DNA of 64,000 nucleotides, from NCBI GenBank assembly GCA_030522415.1, contig CM060109.1, positions 33,734,892-33,798,891 of the forward strand, in the 5' to 3' direction. The DNA comes from Channallabes apus. Lineage: Eukaryota > Chordata > Actinopteri > Siluriformes > Clariidae. The notes under the pieces are model-generated. The model saw only the letters and a list, made by a program, of their open reading frames with translations. It was not told the DNA's origin and made no database searches. The position numbers and the translations under genes were made by a program. Shown here piece after piece: positions 37,263 through 47,731 of the stretch (position 1 is the stretch's first letter; each line of letters starts with the position of its first letter).

Positions 37263-37374
37263 AGTCAAAAAAGTTTTACAACCAGATTCACATGTAAAAT
37301 TTTATATACATATATAACTATATATATATATATATATATATATAAATATGAGTGCATAATAAAAATCGTACAAA

Positions 37375-37406
<32 letters not shown>

Positions 37407-37665
37407 AAAATAATAATAATATTTATATATCCCCTATATTTTGTAAGATTTTTATTATGCCCTCATTTGTACATTGTATATTTGTACAACTATTTTACTA
37501 GTTAAATTTATTTTCTTTAGTATTTCTTTTTATTGATATTTATTCCTTACTCATTTATTTAATTTTTAAGGTCACTGACTGACGTATAAGCATTTCACTG
37601 CATATCATACTGTGTATGACTGTGTATGTGACAAATAAAATTAGAATTTGAATCAAAGGAGAGGA

Positions 37666-37671
<6 letters not shown>

Positions 37672-37696
<25 letters not shown>

Positions 37697-37698
37697 CA
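37672..37698. repeat. (GA)n tract
   Basis: GA run inside a wider purine-rich stretch (37650-37760). Confidence 0.9.
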
Positions 37699-37899
37699 GA
37701 GTATGGGAAGGTGAGCATGAATGAACAGATGCAAGAGGAGACAGGAAGATAGCAGCAGGGAAGATTTAACACGTTAATATCAGATCTATGAGGAAGAGAG
37801 CAGGAGAGTAGAAATAACTCCTTTATATATAAAATAATTCTAACATCATGTAAAATTATTTTTAACTGTTTTTTAAATATTTTTAACTGTTGTCAAAGC

Positions 37900-38130
37900 T
37901 ATACCCCACTTGTATTGTGAAGACACGCCCCACAGAACTGGGGGGCGGGTTCAGTAGAGGTCATTAACATTTAAAGGAGCATGTACTGAAACAGGTTGCT
38001 GAGAACAGAGCTACTTTTTACCAGGTAAAAGTAATGTTTTTTTTACACAACAATTGAGAATCTTTAATTAAAGTATATTACAAACTTTTCATTAGGACCC
38101 TAAAGAATCATATTAACCTATGCAAAAATT
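37900..38130. mobile_element. hAT-like MITE, possible right half
   Basis: CCACAGAACTGGGGGGCGGG, CATTTAAAGGAGCATGTACT and ACTTTTTACCAGGTAAAAGT are parts typical of the same kind of fish non-autonomous element whose left half is at 35895-36240. Pairing the two halves is inference. Confidence 0.3.
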
Positions 38131-40671
38131 GAGACTGTATGTCCACTTTAAGTTTCCGTCATTGGACAGATCGCTGCAATGTGTTATTAGGATACTAACT
38201 AAGTTCCATCAGTCAAACACTGTTGCAGAGGGGGTTTTTTTTTCGGGGGAGGAAGTTTATTCCATCACCTACTGTAGGTGTCAGAACAGAAAACAGTCTA
38301 GATACATGTCTTACTCGATCTCTGAGATATAGTGGGACCAGACGAGCAGTGCTTGTAAGGGCTGTGATTAGAAACAAGACAATTCACTGCTCTGCACTTG
38401 CAGGAAGCACAAAAAATATTACTTCTTTGGTGATCCTTACAGACATGCAAGAGCAAGAAAACCTCCGAGAAGACGAGTTTCATAAGTCATTTTACAACAT
38501 GTGTAGAACAGATCAAAACAAAAGCCTTGAAATTTGATAACAGGCATCATGGCATGCTTGTAATTTTGTGCCCACTGGAATGTTTCACCTTCAATAGTTC
38601 CCACACACACACACACACATGCAAGCTGCGCAGCACCAAAGACTATATTTCCTCAGCTACAATAGGTTTCAGGTTTTCTGCATGTCTGTAATCCAAAGGT
38701 TTGATTGATTCGTTTTGCATTAACAGATTAACAGACCTTTTATTTATACATTTTTGTCTTTTCAGATTAAAAAAAAAATTTGTGCATTTAAGGGCAATAA
38801 ACATATATAAGTATACACTTTTTAAGTATGAAATATATATATAGTTCTACCAAATAAGTATTTAAGTTTAGAAACAAGCACAGGTATTTAAACCATTATA
38901 ATCATTGAAACATAACCTGCTTTCCAGCTACACTGCTTACTGTGCATAAAGATGCTTATCCTGCAGATAAACAGAGAACTTGACATACATAAGCAAGATG
39001 AAACCACAGAGGACACTAATCTGTGTCACATCAACTGTTCCATTGTATAACTGTAACAAAGTTTATCATCTAATCATTTAATGTGCTGGTGCTTTGGTAC
39101 TTTATAACTTTTGGAATATTTGTACAAATACAAGAACTATTTAATGCAAGGCTTTTTCTGTTATTATACGGACACATTTAAAAACAAGGCATATTCTTTG
39201 CAGCTCTTAAATAAGCCAGGCTCTGATGCTGAATGTGCAGAGATAGCGTGAGAAGAATACGCTTCTTTCAGTCACAAAGGTGGTCCTGTATTGCTCCCCT
39301 GTGACTCAACAAATCACAGAGCGGAGAGCGTCAGGCTAAACACTGGTCAAGATTTGGTGCCTGTTTCACCACACTGTGCTCCAGATGCTGAATGATCATG
39401 CTAGGTGAGCTGGCAGTTCTTCTAAAGCTTCGGGTAAGGTTGACTAAACTCTCTAATTGATCTTGACCCGCTCTTCATCTCTAGACATTGTTAATTTCAC
39501 ATGGCACCATGCAGCAGACTACTAAGGGTCTGGGCACAAACTTTTCTGTTTTTGATCTACTGTAGTACCTCTTTATACACAATGCAGTTTTTTACATGAA
39601 AATGCTTTACAGCAGACATGGAATTGAGCACTAGACATATTAAAAATGTTTCCTACATAATAAGAAGCAGTGTATCACATGACTGCTGGGAACAGGTGTT
39701 TAGGGCACTGGAAAGATGGCTTCTGGGAAGAAATATTAGCCATTAATCTGATGATTTGCGTAATTGCTTCAGTAATCAGGAAGCAGACTGTAACCACAGA
39801 CATGACAACATTGTTTTGCATTAGTTCAGTGATGGGTACTTTCTAGGGAGTGTCTGTTGTCTCTTTGGAAGAGTCATAACTGTGGTGAGTTGATGAATAG
39901 GATGTCTGGCCTCCATATGTCATGAATGTGTTGAAACACATGATCTAATCAAATTCTATTAAAATTTTAGCATATTTATGTTCAGCATTTTTACTACTGT
40001 ACACAAAGCATTCATATAGCAAGGGCTGAGTGAGTTTTGTCATTATTATAAATGTTTACAACATATGGTGTGTACATATGATACACATTGTATGTATAAT
40101 AATTATTCTATTCATACTCTTGAACACTATTAGAATTACTTACTCAACATACTGTAAGATTTGTTCTTACAAAAGGTAAATGTTGAAACAGGAATGATCT
40201 CCAGTAACAAGTCACAGGTAAAATAAACCTCTAGGTTTGCCTAGGTTATGCCTGCTGGGATTGTTGGCTGCTCTGTACTGTATGTTTTATTTGGACCAGC
40301 TGGTTTATTTGACTTATCATAGACAATGATTTAGGTTCAACACAGGATCAAGTCATGAAAAGGGCTGCCATGTTTCCAAAAACATTTACAACAGTCAGCC
40401 ATAACATTATAACACAAAACATTATGCCCAGTATTTTGTACTGTACTGTATGTTCTAATTGGGCCACTTGGGCAACTCTGGCTCCACAAGACCTCTGAAG
40501 GTGTGTGCTGTGGGAACTGGCACCAGGACATTGTCTGTGGATCCTCTGGAGTTTGTGGGGTGGTACATCTGTAGATCAGACTTACAGTACTGTATATGTC
40601 TGGCACATCTAGTGGGTGCTCGATTGCATAAGAATCTGTCGAGGTAGAATGCTGTGTCGGCGCCCTTGGGT

Positions 40672-40862
40672 TCTGTTCGTGCAAGAACAGTAATGTCAAG
40701 TGCATTTGCAAAACCCATCATGGACCAAAATGAAACTGACGGTCAAGATAACCATCCCAGGAAAGCAACAACAAAACTCATAAGAAGTTCATTTACAGTT
40801 ACCAGCCTCAAAATTCACCAATTTACAGAACCTCAGGTTAGGTCTGTTATGAAGTTTATGAA
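40672..40862 (+). mobile_element. truncated Tc1-like copy
   Basis: Frame reads VRARTVMSSAFAKP and NETDGQDNHPRKATTK, a decayed HTH part, followed by the ACCAATTTACAGAACCTCAGG segment shared with 25336 and 54872. Cut off at the TA where the next Tc1 element starts. Confidence 0.55.
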
Positions 40863-40868
40863 TATATA

Positions 40869-41655
40869 CTCAGCAAAAAAGAAACGCCCCTTTTTCAGGA
40901 CTGTGTATTTCAACAATAATGTTGTAAAAATCCAAATAACTTTACAGATCTTCATTGTAAAAGGTTTAAACAATGTTTTCCATGCATGTTCAATTAACCA
41001 TAATCAATTAATTAACATGCACCTGTAGAATGGTCGTTAAGACCTTAACAGCTTACAGAAAGTAGGCATTTAAGTTCACAGTTCTAAAAATGCAGGACAC
41101 TAAAGAGACTTATCTACTGACTGTGAAAAACACCCAAAGAAAGATGCCCAGGGTCCCTGCTCATCTGCGTGAACATGCATTAGGCATGCTGCAGGGAGGC
41201 ATGAGGACTGCTGATGTGGCTATAGGGCAATAAATCGCCATGTCCGCACTGTGAGACGCCTAAGACAGCGCTACAGGGAGACAGGAAGGACAGCTGATCA
41301 TCCTCGCAGTGGAAGACCACGTGTAACAACACCTGCACAGGATTGGTACATCCGAATATCACACCTGCGTGACAGGTACAGGATGACCACAACAACTGCC
41401 CGAGTCACACCAGGAACACACAATCCCTCCATCTCACAGCAAGAACTGACAAATCTGGTCCAGTCCATGAGGAGGAGATGCACTGCAGTACTTCAAGCAG
41501 CTGGTGGCCACACCAGATACTGACTGGTACTTTTGATTTTGAGCCTCCCTTCATTGTGCTTTATGGTGTTGACTCTTTTATTGTTCATACAAATATTTAC
41601 ACATTAAGTTTACTGAAAGTAAAAACAGTTGAAAGTCAGAGGACGTTTCTTTTAT
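40869..41655 (+). mobile_element. internally deleted Tc1-like element
   Basis: The left end CTCAGCAAAAAAGAAACGCC follows a TA; the right end is GGACGTTTCTTTTATATA, an imperfect and shortened inverted copy. About 790 bp, half the length of a complete Tc1 element. It carries a 90-residue frame lacking the catalytic core (41251-41523). Confidence 0.75.
41251..41523 (+). pseudogene. catalytic-core-deleted Tc1 transposase frame
   Basis: MRRLRQRYRETGRTADHPRS and GRPRVTTPAQDWYIRISHLR form the HTH region. After HNPSIS it jumps in frame to QQELTNLVQSMRRRCTAVLQ and AAGGHTRY, the C-terminal end. The deletion removes all three catalytic acidic residues. Confidence 0.7.
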
Positions 41656-41659
41656 ATAA

Positions 41660-41853
41660 AGTAGAACCTTGGATTACGAGCATAATTCGTTCCGGAAGCA
41701 GGCTTGTATTCCAAAACACATTTTCCCATAAGAAATAATGGAAACATAAATTATTAATTACAAAGACCAAAAAATAAATACATAAAAATAATTAACACAA
41801 AATATTAAGTAATAATAAAAAAATTGATCTTTATCCGTTTGTGCGCACAGGCG

Positions 41854-41890
<37 letters not shown>

Positions 41891-42395
41891 TGTGCGTGTG
41901 TGAATCTAAAGTAAGCTCCCCTCTACCTCTTCTCGTCTTACACAGTTACCCTTCCTCCACTCTTTTCACACACGCGGGCACACAACGGAAACACTGTTCT
42001 ATCGGAAAAATTAACAAGGAATCTCTCTAATGACACTTGAGTGACACATTAACAGAATAACTGCTGTAAAGTAAAAATAAAGGCAAAATAAGCTGCACTT
42101 TACCTTTGAAAAGAATGGTGGCAGAGCAGTGTTTCTGTGTAGAGCAGAGAGAAAGAGTGTGAGGGTGTGTGTGTGTGTCTGTAAAGGCGAAAGTAGGAGG
42201 GGTCTGTGTGTGTGGGGGGGGGGGCACTGTTTCCAGTGACGAGCATTGTGATCACATGATGCTCGGCGTCAAAACAAGTATGCGTGATACATGATATTCG
42301 GTATTCGTAAACCAAGACTTGTTCGTTTTCCAAGTCAAAATGCATTAAAAATCTTTGCTCGTCTTGCAAACACTCGCAAACCGCATTACTCTGTA
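41660..42395. mobile_element. mariner/Tigger-like MITE
   Basis: The left end GTAGAACCTTGGATTACGAGC is answered about 700 bp later by TGCTCGTCTTGCAAACACTC and ACCAAGACTTGTTCG (42312-42375), inverted in sense. A (TG)n tract (41852-41886) lies inside. Ends only approximate. Confidence 0.5.
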
Positions 42396-44400
42396 TATGC
42401 AAAAATGACAAAAAAAATACATTTACTATTCGTATTTCAAATGTATTTTGTTTGGTCCCTGACGTACTCATTTCACAGTTTTGATTCTCGAGTCAACGTC
42501 ACATTTCTACTTTTAAACAAGCATATATTTTGCTATATTTTTATTTGTTTCCAATTAATTCTGGGTATCTAGAGGAATAAAAACATTCTTTTCTTTGTAT
42601 TGTATAGCTGGACCATTTTGGTCTTTGGAGACTCACTTCTGTAGAATACCACAATTGCCTGAAATTGGACTTTACACAATAACTCGCTAAAGTGTTGTGA
42701 AAGTGGTCTGACTGTCTTCTGGTCAAAGGCCTCCCCCAGGCTCCTGAACTGATTACGCTGTGAATAAACTGGGATACTGTTGGGAGTTCAGATGTATCAT
42801 TGAGGATATTACTGAGACAGAAGACCACAGCATGGTCAGGGCTTTGTCCTGTGCAACTTCTAAATTAAGTCACTGAGTTTATTTGCTGGAATGTTTTTGT
42901 AAAACCGAACTGACCTCTGTTTCTTGGTTCATTGCAGTTGTTTATATTATTCTTATATTCGCTCTCTAACAACCTCATGTAAATGTTTTTGACCAATAAA
43001 AATGCCCAATAGAGATTATTTAAATTTACAGTATACTATTGTCAGCTGCTATAAAACAAAATACTGGCTATATATCATGAGAGATACTGCTCCCTGTTAG
43101 TCCATTTGTTACAAAAAATCCGGCAGTGTTTCAGCATAAATTTTTATAATAGTGATAATTTTCCTCAAACCTTTCTTCCCAATCAAAATGATCCATTGTT
43201 CAAAGCTGTCATACAGTAATCCATCGGTAACAGGATATAGCTAACGACAGCATCACTCTTCAGATCAGTGGCAAACTGTTGATGCTTGGTCTCCAGTGCT
43301 GTCATAGCCTTTAATTTGGAAACTAGCAGCATGCTGGGTCCATCACAAAGTGGCCACATAGCCATGCGTTAGTGGTTTTCAGCATGAGGTGCTTCTCTCT
43401 GCTCCATGGGAGGAAGGTTAGTGTGATGCCTCAAACATGCTGGCAAGGGAAGACAGTCAATTTTCAGTGATGATGAGACTTAGGGCAGAGGAAGTTCATC
43501 AGGTCAGGGTGTAGCTGTGTCTGCCATTACCCATGAGAATCCAGAGCAAGCGGGTAGTCAAAGGAGGCACTCTATTCCTGAAAAGGCTGTTGGAGCACCA
43601 AAGTGTGGGCATCAGCAGGCAGTTTTATTGCTTTTGCTTTGGCCTTGGATTTTGTACCAGTGCCAGACCAGAGAAGGCAAATATTTTGCTTGTCCCGCAG
43701 CTGTGCAGGTCTTGAGTAGACTTCAGGCTGGAAAGAAGCCAGTCCTTGGTGGATAAACATTTGAGATAAATAAGTTTCCCAGCAAAATAAAATTGTCTGT
43801 AATTATAACGTTAAATCACACTGTGAAGGACTGAGAGTGGTGTCAGCACCCTGGTCTAAGCCTAACAGGGAGATCCTTTAAAGACCGAGGGACAGCTAAA
43901 GTCGAGGAATCTCAGAACCTCTTTTCCCCGTCACACATTTCCACTGCAGGCAGGTCAAACTGATGACAGATTTTTATCCATGCTAGGATTTTGCCTTCAC
44001 ACCCCCATGACAATATAAACACATCATAAAATTTGTCCTAAATTCACTCTGAAACCTCTCTCTAGGCTTCCCCCCCACTAATGCCAAAGATTGTGTATTT
44101 TAAAAAAATTGCTAGATTATCAACGGTACAGCTTGTTTCACTACATACCAAAGTGTTTGGGTGTATCTTTATTTAGCAAAGTGCAGGTGGAGCAATGTCT
44201 AATATCTATTATCTAATTTATTAGTTTCCTATTTGTTGCATAATATCTCAAATTACACAATCATTCCCTATAAACAACATGTCATGTGTCAGCACTCCTA
44301 CAGTCTATGTAGTGTGCTGTGTCTATGCTGCAAAGTTTCAGCAAAGCGGAGGCCCTTTCAAAATGACAAACTTTTTTACTGACTGAATATTTATCAGTAT

Positions 44401-44402
44401 TG

Positions 44403-44437
<35 letters not shown>
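44401..44437. repeat. (ATT)n microsatellite
   Basis: Trinucleotide run followed by a short (AGT)n run. Confidence 0.95.
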
Positions 44438-44522
44438 CAGCAGTAGTAGTAGTAGTAATACTATTCATGAATAATGTTGGAATGTTGGAATTTGAGTTTA
44501 ACAGGTGTATACTGTTTCAGCA

Positions 44523-44644
<122 letters not shown>

Positions 44645-44725
44645 AGCATGGCAGACATCTCATCCTGGGTATATGTGTTAAAAGTTTGTTTTTTTGTGAT
44701 CTATTCTATGACAGAATCTATTCTA

Positions 44726-44945
44726 CTGCAGAGAAGTTCATTTAAAGTAACCAGGTTCAAAAATCACCAATTAACAGCACCACAGTATTAGAGCTGTTTT
44801 GAGGGCTTTAAAAGGCAAAAGTAGTAGATACATCTCAACATTAACTGTTTAAAGGAGATTATTGCATATTTTGGTTGCCTTCAGCATTGCTATACAATGT
44901 AGAAAGAAATAAAAATCAGGAACCATCATGGAGTTAGATGTGATT
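44726..44945 (+). mobile_element. Tc1-like terminal fragment
   Basis: GAAGTTCATTTAAAGTAACC through TGTAGAAAGAAATAAAAATC and CATCATGGAGTTAGA, shared with 25336-25700 and 54872-55397. Confidence 0.55.
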
Positions 44946-45298
44946 TTGAGCTTTAATGTATATACAGTATGTACAACATCTTTTGGATGTGAGACAAGTA
45001 AGGAAACCTCTGGAGCCCATCTGGAGTATATTTTACCTTCCAGGCCATTTGTTCAGTACATGTAATGAAGTTAATGAGGAAATGAAGCAGTCTCACTAGG
45101 ACCAGTGCAAACATTAACTAGATAGGATTTTACGGTAATATTCCCATGCCCAATGCTGCACATCTGATTTAGATTACAGTATAGATACAAAGATTAAGTA
45201 CCTATTGAGGAATAACATATTTTCCTCTAGCACAAAACACATTTTAACACTAGTGAATGGGTTTGTTCCATCCTCTGTTAATTTCTTTGCTTTTGTGG

Positions 45299-45323
45299 GT
45301 GTATGTGTGTGTGTGTGCGTGTG

Positions 45324-45368
<45 letters not shown>
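45299..45368. repeat. (TG)n microsatellite, slightly interrupted
   Basis: About 35 TG units with a few CG interruptions. Confidence 0.95.
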
Positions 45369-45370
<2 letters not shown>

Positions 45371-46312
45371 AAGAAAGTCAGCAAACTGTCAGCACTGTTC
45401 ATCAGCAGCCAAGGCGTGCCTGCATGGTCTCTCTTTCATGGAGCCGATTTTTCCCCAGGAAGCAGAGTGACTCAGTTGTGGTTGTTGTGGAGATTTCTGC
45501 ATGTTACAGCCCTGCAAAAGGCATGCTTTTCCAGTTCACATTAAGGTCCTTCACCGACCTTAAATATCCTTCCTTTACAATAAAGAAAGATATCTACAAT
45601 TTATCTATGACTGAAAAAGATAAAATTGTATACTTTTTGTAATAAAGCCACATGCTTCAGGGTTTAAAAACACAGGTAATCTTTTCAATCATGTTTTTGT
45701 TGTAAAGGGCTAGGCTGGATTTCGTTACTTGATTTTTTCCACTTTGGATGATTTTGGGAAAAACTGCGACAAGTGTTACTCATAGTTTAGATCATGACCT
45801 TTCCTTTTCATGAAGTTTGGACGGCAGTCAAAAGCAAAATCCAATGAAGTAAAAGTAAAAAAAAAAATCCCTCTGTATATTTTGTCTTTGACTCTAAAGA
45901 ATAATAACCTCCAGATCTTCAGGGTGTATTCGGTGGTTTAAAACAGTCTAAAGTTATTATTTTTCCTCAGCGTTCTTTTGTGATATGGGTAATACTGTGA
46001 CCTAATTCAGGGGAGGAACCGCAGGAAATCCCCCTTACTGCAGCTGAGGTAATCAGGGTCCTGCAGGTTTCTACAGAATAGAGAACGTAAGATATTGGGC
46101 TTGTGTTCCCTCAGGATATAACTAGAGGTTTTCTTGCTATCTCTCACTAAACACATGTTCTTGATTGACCTAAAAGAAAAAGTCTCAGGTCCATTTCTAT
46201 CATGTGTCAAATATGTTTAAAGATTTAGATTTTTGTGATAACAGATTAATTTCATTTGTGTAGGTTTAGACATTGGAAACCCCCTATTAAACATTTACTC
46301 ATCTCTACTCTT

Positions 46313-46315
<3 letters not shown>

Positions 46316-46347
<32 letters not shown>

Positions 46348-46402
46348 AACACACAGACACACACACACACACACACAGACACACACAGACACACACACAC
46401 AA
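46316..46402. repeat. (CA)n microsatellite with (CAGA) interruptions
   Basis: About 40 CA units. It generates spurious repeat frames on both strands. Confidence 0.95.
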
Positions 46403-47247
46403 ACACAAAGATCAAAAGACAAGCTGGATATAACAGGAACTGGCCTATTTAATAGGGAATGCATTAACATAATAAGTTCAAAACCCGGCCCTTCCTGCAG
46501 TTGAATGTGATTAATCATGATTCAACGTCAACATGTGGTACCAAAATTATTGGTGATTGCAAAGTGTAGCGTATATCCCTTTGAGCTGGTTAAAAAGGCC
46601 TCTGTGCTCCTATTCCATTAACTTTGATGCTGTTGGAAAGCCTGATCGTGCAGGATGTAATAGTTGGAGCAGGATCCCGACCACACACATCTGCACACAC
46701 CTGCGCTCTTCCACTCATGATGTGCGATGAAACATTAATTTCCAGTGTTTCATGACTGCATGTGCTGGGTGAGCAACAGCTGAAGTCGTAAGTTCATGCA
46801 CAGTACAGTCTACAACAAAACAATCATGTGGACAGTGATCTGTGTGCTGCTTTCTTATTCTGTTTCACTCTACAACACTAATGTGAATGATAAATCTGTG
46901 TTTACAAACCAGGAAATGCCCTTAGGACCTGTTTTGATCTGAGATTCAATGAGTTACCTCAGACTGCTGGTATGTATTGAGAAAAAAAAATCTTAACTGG
47001 GAGGGCATTATGAAATGTCTGGCATGCTCAGCTAGGTTAATTGTAGTCAGAAGGAGATATTAACAGAGAAGCTTTCTTGAAAATATTTGTTTAACTGCGT
47101 ATACATTTTGCAGTTATGTCTGCGCTACACTGCAGTTGTATCTCATCAAAGTACTGTACAAGAAACTCATGATATAACCAGCTGTGCTACTGTACTGGCA
47201 ACTTGCCCCTTTGATAAAAGAAGCTACAAAGAAAAGCTGATACAAGA

Positions 47248-47253
47248 TTTTAT
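47248..47253 (-). promoter_or_regulatory. candidate poly(A) signal for EPSTI1
   Basis: AATAAA on the minus strand, about 350 bases after the EPSTI1 stop. It would give a short 3'UTR at 47600 to about 47230. Confidence 0.4.
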
Positions 47254-47600
47254 TCATGCATTTTTTGCAATGTAAATCTTTCACACTCATAAACATTGAT
47301 GTACATGACCTTGAATGCCATGTTTTCTTCACTGTAATATTTATACTAATACATGAATTACATTACACCAATGTTATATTAATTATGTAATATGTTTAAA
47401 ATATATTACATGTGGCTAATAAAAGGTACAATAGTTTGTACAGTTTGTAGTTTGCTTGACTAAAAGATAACAAGAAACAATTAGTGAAAAGGGGAAAAAA
47501 CAAGAATATGGTGTTGCACTTGAAAAAGTAGCTTGGTACAGGATTAACTTCCACCATTCTAAATATTTAGTTACGCCAGTAATGTCCTCCACACTAACAT

Positions 47601-47731
47601 TTACATGTTGAGTAGATCATAAGCTTGCTGGTAATCGCCGTTACATTGAGTGACGATTTCTTCCAGATATTCTCGCTCACAGTAAGAGAAATGACTCTGA
47701 AGCTTCATTATAACCCAATCGATGTCAGTAT
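47601..47731 (-). CDS. epsti1: EPSTI1 exon 11: C-terminal UBA/CUE-like domain
   Basis: Acceptor TTTATAG; 42 full codons then TAA (47603-47601). It reads TDIDWVIMKLQSHFSYCERE then YLEEIVTQCNGDYQQAYDLL and NM. The spacing (hydrophobic helix 1, ExLxxI helix 2, NGDxxxAxxLL helix 3 at the very end) is that of CUE/UBA ubiquitin-binding folds. I do not recall this end in the human isoforms, so assignment of the exon to EPSTI1 rests on splice phase and clean junctions. Confidence 0.8.

Larger units (their letters stand above)
36244..37263. repeat. tandem array of about 475-bp tRNA-bearing units
   Basis: A-box spacings are 479 and 469 bases. The two complete spacers (36314-36722, 36793-37191) are nearly identical outside their CA tracts. 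Each has AATGCTTCGCGTGTAT twice (36448, 36660; 36919, 37130). The third unit has only the tRNA part. Confidence 0.85.

Noticed and set aside
43517..43756. Overlapping 79- and 60-residue frames
   Set aside because: Faint resemblance to transposase ends only; not enough to assign.
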